NCBI GenBank assembly: GCA_018380885.1
Contig: JAGZSY010000011.1
Coordinates: forward strand, 62,001 to 126,000
Direction: 5' to 3'
Length of the DNA: 64,000 nucleotides
Source of the DNA: Enterocloster asparagiformis
GTDB taxonomy: Bacteria; Bacillota; Clostridia; Lachnospirales; Lachnospiraceae
The notes beneath the pieces were generated by a model. The model saw only the letters and a list, made by a program, of their open reading frames with translations. It did not search any database and was not told where the DNA came from. Position 1 is the stretch's first letter. Every line of letters starts with the position of its first letter. This document shows, in pieces, positions 7,803 to 15,034 of the stretch. The position numbers and the translations under genes were made by a program.

Positions 7803-9092
7803 ATGGAAAAGAGAAAACTCATTGTGATCTCCATCGACTCGATGGTGACCGAGGATCTGGAAATCATCAAAACCATGCCGCACATGGGGAAGCTTTTGGA
7901 ACATTCCTCCATTATAAGGCGCAACCTCACCACATACCCCAGCTACACCCACTCGATTCACACCTCCATCAGCACAGGCTGCTATCCCGGAACCCACGGC
8001 GTGATCGGCAACGAACACTTTGATCCCGGCAACATGGAGCCGGAGTGGTTTGAGAAGGCCACGGACGTAAAGGTGCCCACGCTGATTCAGGAAGCCAGAA
8101 AGCACGGCTACACGGCGGCAGAGGTCTACTGGCCCCTGACCCTGGGCGACGACGCGGAGTGGAATATCCACCGGGCCGGCATCCACGTGATCCCGGAAAA
8201 CGAACAGGAGATCATCCGTCAGCGCTCCAAGCCCGGTTTCTTCGACGAGGTTTACCCCTATATCAAGGATTCCTTTAAGCTCCATAAATACTACAAGGGC
8301 GATCAGCTCTGCTTTGACACCGCCGAGTATCTGATCAACCAATACCAGCCCGATGTGATGTACATCCACCTGGTCTGCATCGACTATCTGCGGCACAACT
8401 ACGGCGTGTTCAGCAAGGAGCTGTGGACCGGCTATGAATACCTGGACAAGGGCTTTGCCCGCATCTTAAAAGCGCTGAAGGCCCAGGGACTGGAAAACCG
8501 CACCATCATCAACGTGACCAGCGACCACGGCCATCTGGATATCCGCAGAGTGTACTCCATCAACCGGTTCCTGCGGGACCACGGCTTTATCACTGTGGAC
8601 GGGAACGGAGGGCTGGCGGACTGGACCGCTTATTTCCACACCTGCTCCCTGTCCGGCCATCTCTACATCAAGAACCATGACCCCGAGGTAGCCGGGAAGG
8701 TGATCTCCCTGCTGAAGGAACACGCCGACGAACTGAACATAGAGAAGTTCTACACCCGCGAGGAGGTAAAGGAAAAATATCACCTGGACGGAGAGTTCGA
8801 CTATGTGCTGGAATCCTTCGGCGATGCCTCCTTCTCCTCGGACTTCAACGCCGAGCTGGTACAGGAGACCAACAACGCCAGCTACCGTTCCAGCATCGCC
8901 ACCCACGGCCACGAGCCCTACAAGGGCGTGCAGCCCACCTATTTCCTCTATAACCCGTACAGCAAGCGCACGGTGGACCTGCCCCAGGGCCGCGTCATCG
9001 ACCAGGCGCCCACGCTGGCCCGCCTGCTGGGATTTGAGATGACCACCTGCGACGGATCGCCGAGAGAAGAGCTTTTAGAAGAAGGAGAATAA
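7803..9092 (+). CDS. Alkaline-phosphatase-superfamily phosphodiesterase (nucleotide pyrophosphatase type)
   Basis: The 429-residue protein carries the metal-site pattern of type I phosphodiesterase/nucleotide pyrophosphatases: the first Asp in VISIDSM (Asp12), the nucleophile region LTTYPSYTHSIHTSISTG with Thr43/Thr44 as candidate nucleophile, TSDHGHLD near residue 240 and the final metal His in ATHGHEPY. It has no signal peptide, so it acts in the cytoplasm on imported substrate. It heads an operon with a mutarotase and DeoC, which suggests it hydrolyses a phosphodiester or phosphomonoester linked to a pentose. The exact substrate is unknown. The start follows AAAGGCG with the ATG at 7803. 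Confidence 0.82.
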   Translation: MEKRKLIVISIDSMVTEDLEIIKTMPHMGKLLEHSSIIRRNLTTYPSYTHSIHTSISTGCYPGTHGVIGNEHFDPGNMEPEWFEKATDVKVPTLIQEARKHGYTAAEVYWPLTLGDDAEWNIHRAGIHVIPENEQEIIRQRSKPGFFDEVYPYIKDSFKLHKYYKGDQLCFDTAEYLINQYQPDVMYIHLVCIDYLRHNYGVFSKELWTGYEYLDKGFARILKALKAQGLENRTIINVTSDHGHLDIRRVYSINRFLRDHGFITVDGNGGLADWTAYFHTCSLSGHLYIKNHDPEVAGKVISLLKEHADELNIEKFYTREEVKEKYHLDGEFDYVLESFGDASFSSDFNAELVQETNNASYRSSIATHGHEPYKGVQPTYFLYNPYSKRTVDLPQGRVIDQAPTLARLLGFEMTTCDGSPREELLEEGE

Positions 9093-9096
9093 TACC

Positions 9097-9462
9097 ATGG
9101 GAAAACGCTATGTGATGATCAATGAACTGAAACCGGAGCACGTGCAGGACTACATCGACATGCACATGAACTGCCCGACCAGCGAGACCTACAGAGGCCA
9201 GTTAGACGCCTTAAAGGAGGCCGGGGCCGAGGAGTGCATCGTGTACATGTGGAAGAACTACTCCATCCTCATCGTCAAGACCGATGATATCGACGCCTAC
9301 ATGAAGAAACTGGGCGAAACCCACGCCAACCAGATCTGGGAGGAGAAGGCCACTCCCTGGTTTGCCGGCGGCACCAAGTTCGACGGCTCCTGCGAGATGG
9401 AATACCTGCAAAAGGTATTTGACATGAAGCAGATGGCTGAAGGCAATTTCAACCCGTATTAA
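9097..9462 (+). CDS. L-rhamnose mutarotase-like protein (RhaM/DUF718 family)
   Basis: The 121-residue ferredoxin-like protein begins GKRYVMINELKPEHVQDYIDMHMN; the MH histidine aligns with the catalytic region of RhaM. It is followed by the NYSILIVKT strand and the W-F-x-G segment near residue 88. RhaM-type enzymes convert the anomers of a sugar. The gene starts 4 bases after the phosphodiesterase stop and ends 11 bases before deoC, so it belongs to the same operon. Nothing else in the window suggests rhamnose catabolism, so its substrate is probably the sugar released by the phosphodiesterase. Confidence 0.78.
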   Translation: MGKRYVMINELKPEHVQDYIDMHMNCPTSETYRGQLDALKEAGAEECIVYMWKNYSILIVKTDDIDAYMKKLGETHANQIWEEKATPWFAGGTKFDGSCEMEYLQKVFDMKQMAEGNFNPY

Positions 9463-9473
9463 AGGAGGGCGCT

Positions 9474-10214
9474 ATGGGATTATCAAATGTAAAAATGTTT
9501 CATGACGGGGACCCCATCACTGTGAGGGAGATCGCAGGCACCATCGACCACTCGCTGCTGCGGCCGGACATCACCACCGCAGAGCTGGTTGAGGGCTGCG
9601 CTTTGGCCCGGGAATACCACTGTGTTTCCGTGTGCGTGCGTCCCTCGGACCTGCCCATCGTGACCCGTGAGCTGGCCGGCAGCGACGTGCTGGTTACCAC
9701 CGTGGCAGCCTTCCCCCACGGCACCGCCACCACGGAGTCCAAGGTTTTTGAGACCATTGACGCCATTGAAAAGGGCGCTGTGGAGGTGGACGTGGTGATG
9801 AACTACGCCAGATTTTTATCCGGCGAATTCGACTACGTGCTGGACGAGCTGACAAAAGTCGCAGCAGCAGCCCATGAGCGCGGCGCGCTGCTGAAGGTGA
9901 TTTTTGAGAACCACTATCTGACGCCGGAGCAGATCGAGCAGGCCTGCCGCATCGCGGAGAAGGCCGGGGTGGATTTCGTCAAGACGTCCACCGGCTATGC
10001 GCCCACCGGATCAAAGATTGAGGATCTGAAGATCATGCGCGCATCGGTGAGCCCCCATATCATGGTAAAGTCGGCGGGCGGCGTAAAGACCCTGGATCAG
10101 GCTCTTGCCGTGCTGGCCACCGGAACCGTGAGAATCGGCACCAGATCCACAAAGTCCATCCTGGAGGAGGCGGCCGAGAGGGAGCGGGATGGAAAACTGA
10201 TCGTGCGTTTTTAA
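9474..10214 (+). CDS. deoC: Deoxyribose-phosphate aldolase
   Basis: The 246-residue class I aldolase has the DeoC features TIDHSLLRPD near residue 25, EVDVVMNYARF, and FVKTSTGYAPTG near residue 173 with the Schiff-base Lys; VKSAGGVKT holds the second active-site Lys. DeoC splits 2-deoxyribose-5-phosphate into acetaldehyde and glyceraldehyde-3-phosphate. It closes the plus-strand operon and is separated from the mutarotase gene by an AGGAGG site. With a ribokinase-family kinase in the divergent operon, a full route from deoxyribose to glycolysis is possible. Confidence 0.9.
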   Translation: MGLSNVKMFHDGDPITVREIAGTIDHSLLRPDITTAELVEGCALAREYHCVSVCVRPSDLPIVTRELAGSDVLVTTVAAFPHGTATTESKVFETIDAIEKGAVEVDVVMNYARFLSGEFDYVLDELTKVAAAAHERGALLKVIFENHYLTPEQIEQACRIAEKAGVDFVKTSTGYAPTGSKIEDLKIMRASVSPHIMVKSAGGVKTLDQALAVLATGTVRIGTRSTKSILEEAAERERDGKLIVRF

Positions 10215-10271
10215 GCCCCGCGCACACGACGCGGGCGCAGGCGTTTCGCCGGCCCGAGCAAATCTTAAGGA

Positions 10272-10314
10272 GGCCCCTTGCGGCGCGTTCGCATCCGCCC
10301 GCAAGGGGCCTTTT
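10272..10314 (+). terminator. Intrinsic terminator downstream of deoC
   Basis: A perfect 12-bp stem GGCCCCTTGCGG (10272-10283) and CCGCAAGGGGCC (10299-10310) is followed by TTTT. The rest of the 315-base gap 10215-10529 is GC-rich before about 10390 and AT-rich after it. It ends with the AAAGGGGG ribosome site of the next gene; no further gene or clear promoter is seen. Confidence 0.85.
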
Positions 10315-10529
10315 CGTATGCGCTTCTGCCCTCCCCCGCATACGCTTCCCTCCAACGCGCCCTTTTCCCGCCCGCCTGCCGGGCGCCTTTTTATATCGGA
10401 ATTTGCGGATAAGACGTTTGACAGAACTTGGGAGATATGGTTAAATACAGGTAGAGGTTGAAATTTGGTGGAATTTGGTGTTTTTGGCCGGACCAACGCC
10501 TGCCGCCATACGCGTAAAGGGGGATTCGT

Positions 10530-11594
10530 ATGTCAAAGTACAAAGGTTTGAAGTCAACTTGGTTTTTAATCGTGTTGTTTTTGGGAATTGGAATTTTTAC
10601 GCTGGGCAATTCCGGTAAATCCCTGTTCACCAGGGCGTTCAGCCAGCCGGTGTCCTTAGACGAGCTGGACTATGAGGGGGATATCAACGGGAAATATGTG
10701 CGCACCACTATTTATGGGATTTACGGCGCATATTCCGAAACAGTGTCGTCCAAGACGCATTCCGTCAAGTCCCGGGAGTATGTGATCGATGCCGGCGGCT
10801 ACCACTATATGGCCCTGAAAGCCCAGGCTGGAGATTTGAAAAAGGCGGACGCGCTGATGGACGCCTCCTTTGATTTTCTGGACGAAAAAATAGGCGTGGA
10901 GGAACTGGAGCCCTTCCAGTTCGAGGTGACCGGCACCATCGAGAAGCTGCCCTCCAAGAGCCTGCAATATTACCACGATTTTTTTGACTGGAACAAGTTA
11001 AACGACGAAGCCAAAGAGTGCGTGCTGCCCTACTATGTGGTGATCGGCCAGGTCTCAGGCATGAACACCGCCACCATGTGGGGAGTGTTCATCATCGGCG
11101 TGCTCGCAACCGGCCTGGGGATGCTTTTCCTTTACAACGGAATGACCGGGTACGAGCGGGCGGTCCGTAGGTTCTTAAAGTCCGCCCCGGACTCCCGCTC
11201 CGATGAGCGCGTGCGCGATTTCCTGTCCCACACAGAGGAGATCCACGGCCTGCAAATCGACCGGAACTACCTGTTTATGCTGGTTAACGGCTCCGGCTAC
11301 TACATGGATATCCCGGATCACGTGGTATGGATGTACAAGCGGATTACCAGCCACCGTTACAACGGGATCCCCACAGGAAAGACCTATGGGGTCAATATTT
11401 CCTTTGCAGACCACAAGCAGCGGGAAATCACGGTCAAGAATGAGCAGCAGGCCGACGAAGTGATCCGGGCCCTGTCCAGCTACTGCTCCAGGGCGATCGC
11501 CGGGTACTCCGATGACCTGGACAAGCTTTACCAGAAAAATTACGCACAGTTTTTGGAGCTGCGTTACAATCAGAGCCAGAACGGGCAGAGCTGA
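10530..11594 (+). CDS. Conserved membrane protein of unknown function
   Basis: The 354-residue protein has a hydrophobic N-terminal segment (about residues 10-27), an extracytoplasmic domain of roughly 150 residues, a second membrane helix near residues 184-206 (TMWGVFIIGVLATGLGMLFL) and a cytoplasmic C-terminal domain that contains YLFMLVNGSGYYMDIPDHVV. The layout suggests a two-helix membrane protein with parts on both sides of the membrane. I do not recognise a catalytic motif. The gene stands alone: a terminator lies before it, and a bidirectional terminator separates it from the convergent CapA gene. Confidence 0.7.
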   Translation: MSKYKGLKSTWFLIVLFLGIGIFTLGNSGKSLFTRAFSQPVSLDELDYEGDINGKYVRTTIYGIYGAYSETVSSKTHSVKSREYVIDAGGYHYMALKAQAGDLKKADALMDASFDFLDEKIGVEELEPFQFEVTGTIEKLPSKSLQYYHDFFDWNKLNDEAKECVLPYYVVIGQVSGMNTATMWGVFIIGVLATGLGMLFLYNGMTGYERAVRRFLKSAPDSRSDERVRDFLSHTEEIHGLQIDRNYLFMLVNGSGYYMDIPDHVVWMYKRITSHRYNGIPTGKTYGVNISFADHKQREITVKNEQQADEVIRALSSYCSRAIAGYSDDLDKLYQKNYAQFLELRYNQSQNGQS

Positions 11595-11612
11595 ATTACC
11601 GCCTAAAACGGC

Positions 11613-11650
11613 AACAGCCGGGGAAGCAAACCGCTTCCCCGGCTGTTTTA
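11613..11650. terminator. Bidirectional intrinsic terminator between convergent genes
   Basis: A perfect 15-bp stem (AACAGCCGGGGAAGC, 11613-11627, with GCTTCCCCGGCTGTT, 11633-11647) is followed by a T-run on the plus strand and preceded by AAAACGGCAA. It serves the membrane protein gene and probably the convergent capA-like gene, whose stop codon is at 11648-11650 and overlaps it. Confidence 0.85.
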
Positions 11651-12925
11651 CTGCTGCCGGCTGACTCCGTCCCCGGTAACGCTGACACCGTAGGAGATAT
11701 CCGTCATATACTGGTAAAATTCCTGCTTTTTGGCCTCGTCCGTCACCACCCTCGTGTAGCCACCGGCCGATGTGGCGGGCACCAGGCGCAGGGCGGTATT
11801 CTCACCGTCCCAGTCCACCTCGAGCAGGGCGGTCCTGGGGATGCTGCTGCCGAACACCAAGTTGCCCAGGCTGTACACAATGGGCTTTCCCTTGTAATAT
11901 TCCAGGCCCTGGAGCACATGTGGGTGGGCCCCCACCACCAGGTCCGCCCCCGCGTCAATGTACTGCTGGCCCAAAGCCCGCTGGTAATCCTGGGGGCGCT
12001 CATCCCGCTCAATTCCCCAGTGCACATAGACCACCAGGTAATCGCAGCGCTCCCTGAGGGCCCTGATCTGCTCCACCAGGGCCGCAGGATCGTAGGTGGT
12101 CAGCATGCCCGGCCTGGTGGACGAGGCGTTCCAAGAGCCCTCCGGTATCACCCGGGACGCGCCCAGGAAGCCGATGGTTTTGCCCTTTGCCGTGAGGATC
12201 ACCGGCTCCTTGGCCTCGTCTAAGTTCCGCCCAGCGCCCACATGGGGAATCCCGGCTCCGTCCAGGGTATCCAGGGTGTCCACCAGGGCGTCTGTGCCAA
12301 AGTCCAGGGCGTGGTTGTTGGCCAGGGTCACGATGTCGATGCCCATCTCGTTCAGAATAGACACCTTTTGGGGCGGCAAACGAAAGGTATACTGTTTATC
12401 CGCCGCCGCGGTCCCCCTGTCGCTGAAGGGGAATTCCTGGTTGACCATGAAAATGTCGCTGTTCCCGATCACCTCCCGCAGCCCGTCGTCCAGCACGCCG
12501 GTGATATCACCGGTCTTGTTGTAGGCGTTCAGCACGTGGTCAGACAGAAGTACGTCGCCGCCGAACACCAGACGTACGGTCTCATCCTGTGTCTCATCAG
12601 CTTCAACGGCGGCCTGGCCTGCCGTGTCATCCCCGCCGGCTCCAGGGCTGTCCGCCGGCCCGCCGCCTGGCCCTTCCTGGTTCGATCCGGCTCCTGTCCC
12701 CTGCTCTCCCTGGCCAAAACCCTGGCCCCCCGGGGCGCTCTGCCCGCTGTCCGCCGCGGCGCTTCCGCCTTCCGGCGCGTCGGTGCCGTCCTTGCCGGCC
12801 GCAGCCTGCGTCTCCACCGCCTGGTAGGAGTGTCCTGCGCCGTGCCATACCATGTAGCCGATCACACCGGCCAATGCGATCCCCAGCAGCGCCGCCAGCG
12901 CGGCCGCCCATCCCGTCCTGTTCAT
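11648..12925 (-). CDS. CapA-family protein (poly-gamma-glutamate/capsule metallophosphoesterase)
   Basis: The chosen start at 12925 (MNRTGWAAAL) follows a GAGGTGG ribosome site and gives 425 residues; an upstream in-frame ATG at 12991 lacks such a site. The protein has an N-terminal membrane anchor, a disordered Gly/Ser/Glu/Gln-rich linker of about 90 residues, then the CapA domain: VFGGDVLLSD, NQEFPFSD, LANNHALDFG, YVHWGIERD, VGAHPHVLQG and YSLGNLVFG. These are metallophosphoesterase-like metal sites. CapA proteins are linked to poly-gamma-glutamate or capsule export; no other pgs/cap gene is near, so its job here is uncertain. Confidence 0.85.
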   Translation of the reverse strand: MNRTGWAAALAALLGIALAGVIGYMVWHGAGHSYQAVETQAAAGKDGTDAPEGGSAAADSGQSAPGGQGFGQGEQGTGAGSNQEGPGGGPADSPGAGGDDTAGQAAVEADETQDETVRLVFGGDVLLSDHVLNAYNKTGDITGVLDDGLREVIGNSDIFMVNQEFPFSDRGTAAADKQYTFRLPPQKVSILNEMGIDIVTLANNHALDFGTDALVDTLDTLDGAGIPHVGAGRNLDEAKEPVILTAKGKTIGFLGASRVIPEGSWNASSTRPGMLTTYDPAALVEQIRALRERCDYLVVYVHWGIERDERPQDYQRALGQQYIDAGADLVVGAHPHVLQGLEYYKGKPIVYSLGNLVFGSSIPRTALLEVDWDGENTALRLVPATSAGGYTRVVTDEAKKQEFYQYMTDISYGVSVTGDGVSRQQ

Positions 12926-13083
12926 CTGTCCACCTCGATCACGTTTATTCTCTGTCAGGGCGCGGACGCCGCGCCTGGCCGCCTGGCACAAGAGCCCTTA
13001 CCGGGCCCGGCTATCCGCAGTTCACAGTCCGGCCTGAAAGCGCGCTGCTGTGAACAATACTCTTATCATACCATTAAAACGCC

Positions 13084-13165
13084 ATTGTGCCAAGCCGCGC
13101 ACTCCGCTGCGGTTTGGCACAATTATGTTTGTTTGACTGCAATGGACCGCGGGTTATGCCCGCGG
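13084..13165 (-). terminator. Two hairpins downstream of degV; the first resembles a terminator
   Basis: A 15-bp inverted repeat (ATTGTGCCAAGCCGC at 13084-13098, GCGGTTTGGCACAAT at 13109-13123, one wobble) is followed on the minus strand by GGCGTTTTAA. A second short hairpin (CCGCGGG/CCCGCGG) lies at 13147-13165. They lie between degV and capA and probably end the degV transcript. Confidence 0.55.
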
Positions 13166-13195
13166 GCTACTGCCCCGCTATGTTTTTTTAACTCA

Positions 13196-14053
13196 TCAGA
13201 TCGCCAGCACGATCCCGCCGTCGCCGGCGTACACCGTGGCCACCCCGGCTGTCTCCGTGATCACAATATCCTTGAACGCAGCCCGCTTTGAGAGCTCCGC
13301 CTTCACGTAATCCGCCCGCTGGGCGTTGTTGCAGTGAGCGATCACCGCCACCTTGTCCGAGCTGTTACCAGCCTCCTGGACTGCGATATCGCACATACGC
13401 TGAAGCCCCTTGTTGATTCCCCTGGCCTGGTCCAGCTTGATAATGGTGCCCTTGTCCGCTCCCATCACCGGCTTAATGTTCAGCGCGGTGGCAAAAAACG
13501 CCTGCAGGCCGGAAAGGCGGCCGTTCTTGCGCAGAGCGTCCAGCGTTTCCAGCACAAAGTACGTGTGCATTCTGTCCCGGAACTCCAGGGTACGCTCCAC
13601 CACCTCGTCAAACTCCAGTCCCGCCTCGCAGAGCCCCTGGATGTACAGGGCGATATTCAGCTGTCCCGCGGAGGCCGAGAGGGAATCGATCACCTCCACG
13701 CGCTTGCCGTCCGCAATCTGCTTCTCAGCCCGCTCTTCCTCGAACAGCCGCTTCGCCAAGACCGCCGAATTGTTGGAACCGCTTAAATGGCCGGACAGGG
13801 TGATGACAAACACCGCTTCCGCCTCCGCCCGCTCATAGGCCTCCTTGTAAGTCTCCGGCGACGGGCAGGCCGTCTTGGGGCATTCCGGACAGGCCTTTAC
13901 CAGCCCCAGGAATTTTTTCTGGTCAAACGTCTCGTCATCCACTATCTGGGCGCTTCCCACCTGGAGTGTCAGCGGCACTATCTGAAAGCGCGAATCCCGC
14001 TTCAGCTCCTCCGTCAAATCCAGACAACTGTCCCCGATGATTTTGTAGGTCAT
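13196..14053 (-). CDS. DegV-family fatty-acid-binding protein
   Basis: The start at 14053 (MTYKIIGDSCLDL) follows GGAGGAAG; an earlier ATG at 14080 has no site. The 285-residue protein has the DegV pattern: IIGDSCLDL at the N-terminus, VPLTLQVG, VITLSGHLSGS with the fatty-acid carboxylate-binding residues, and DSLSASAGQ. In Firmicutes such FakB-like proteins present fatty acids to the FakA kinase for incorporation into phospholipid. No fakA is visible here. The gene has its own strong promoter, with palindromes near the start of transcription. Confidence 0.88.
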   Translation of the reverse strand: MTYKIIGDSCLDLTEELKRDSRFQIVPLTLQVGSAQIVDDETFDQKKFLGLVKACPECPKTACPSPETYKEAYERAEAEAVFVITLSGHLSGSNNSAVLAKRLFEEERAEKQIADGKRVEVIDSLSASAGQLNIALYIQGLCEAGLEFDEVVERTLEFRDRMHTYFVLETLDALRKNGRLSGLQAFFATALNIKPVMGADKGTIIKLDQARGINKGLQRMCDIAVQEAGNSSDKVAVIAHCNNAQRADYVKAELSKRAAFKDIVITETAGVATVYAGDGGIVLAI

Positions 14054-14114
14054 AATAAGCTTCCTCCAAACCCGAAGCATCCTTGTCTTTCGGCAAGGAT
14101 ACCTCCACTTTTTA

Positions 14115-14178
14115 ACATGTCTTTATAACATGTAGTATTCATTACTACTTATTATATCATGATAGGTACAGATGTCAA
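14115..14178 (-). promoter_or_regulatory. Strong degV promoter with downstream palindromes
   Basis: Minus strand: -35 TTGACA (14173-14178), 16-base spacer, -10 TATAAT (14151-14156). Just downstream lie GTAGTA-ttcat-TACTAC (14132-14148) and two copies of the self-complementary ACATGT (14115-14120 and 14128-14133). Their placement over the transcription start suggests a repressor site, possibly a FapR- or MarR-like regulator of lipid genes (inference). Confidence 0.7.
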
Positions 14179-14210
14179 GCGGACCCTGCGGCGGATTTGG
14201 GATTCTTTTC

Positions 14211-14432
14211 TCAGGCTCCAGCCTCCAGCCTCCTGATATCCTCCGGATCCGAGGAGTGGATCACCGCCCGGGCATGACAGCCGCAGCCCATAGCCAGCAC
14301 GCCCTGAATGGACTTCGCATCCACCAGAATATGGCCGAACTGAAGGTCCACATCCGCCTCCACGCCGTTGGCCCGGCGCACAAAATCTACCATCTCTTCC
14401 ATATTTTTAAAATAAACTTCCAAATATTGCAT
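14211..14432 (-). CDS. HPr-like protein lacking the phosphorylatable histidine (Crh-like)
   Basis: The start at 14432 follows CGGAGGAA and gives 73 residues. The sequence retains the HPr segment VDAKSIQGVLAMG, which contains the equivalent of regulatory Ser46. The region where HPr carries GLHARPA reads KNMEEMVDF, with no histidine. It therefore could not pass phosphate in the PTS, but could still act with CcpA or HPr kinase as Crh does (known for Bacillus Crh; inference here). It also has a CGCH motif. A true HPr is encoded at 40813-41079. Confidence 0.65.
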   Translation of the reverse strand: MQYLEVYFKNMEEMVDFVRRANGVEADVDLQFGHILVDAKSIQGVLAMGCGCHARAVIHSSDPEDIRRLEAGA

Positions 14433-14610
14433 CGCGTTCCTCCGCGTCATTGTTCTTGCGATTCCCTAACAGTATATGCAGGTTCCTGTCCTTAAATGCG
14501 GATACCTCCGCCGCTCCCGGCCGGACAGGCAATTCCCCTTAAGTCCGCTCCGGCGGCCCATTGCATTCAACAAAAAACGCGCGGTGCCGCATTCGCAGCA
14601 CCGCGTCTCG

Positions 14611-14985
14611 TCATTCGCTTCTGTATTCTTTGATGATATTTACAATCTTTTCATACTCCACCTTGCAGGCATTCACCTGTTCTTCGGAGGGTTCGTGGCC
14701 GGCGCGCAGCGCTTCTACCATGGGTACCAGCACGGCCAGCAGATTGTTAATTCCCAGGTTACCCGCCACGCCCTTTAAGGTATGGGCCTGACGGAACGCC
14801 TCCTCCAAATCATGGCCGGCCAGACAGTCCAGCATATCGGGGTAGGACCTGTCGTCCAGAAATTTTTTCATAAATTTCTCGTACAGGAAAACCTTTCCCA
14901 TAAACCGGTTCAGCGCGCCGTCCACATCGGCTCCCGCCGCATCCAGCGCCGCCAGGAATTCATCGTTCTTGTATTCTTCTTTCAT
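14611..14985 (-). CDS. Stand-alone Hpt (histidine phosphotransfer) domain protein
   Basis: The start at 14985 follows AGGAGG; the 124-residue product is a four-helix Hpt domain with the signature AHTLKGVAGNLG, in which His68 is the phospho-acceptor. Hpt proteins relay phosphate between response-regulator receiver domains and hybrid kinases. No kinase or response regulator is encoded in the window, so partners must lie elsewhere. It follows htpG in the same direction after 49 bases and could be read from the htpG transcript. Confidence 0.85.
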   Translation of the reverse strand: MKEEYKNDEFLAALDAAGADVDGALNRFMGKVFLYEKFMKKFLDDRSYPDMLDCLAGHDLEEAFRQAHTLKGVAGNLGINNLLAVLVPMVEALRAGHEPSEEQVNACKVEYEKIVNIIKEYRSE

Positions 14986-15034
14986 CCCCGTAAATCCTCC
15001 TACTTTCCATTCAGGGAACTGCAGCTTCAGGGGA

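Noticed and set aside
10011..10496. 161-codon minus-strand frame over the deoC end and following gap
   Set aside because: Overlaps deoC and its terminator and has no family features.
13084..13123. 15-bp inverted repeat as insertion sequence terminal repeats
   Set aside because: Arms are only 10 bases apart and lie just after degV; a hairpin terminator explains them.
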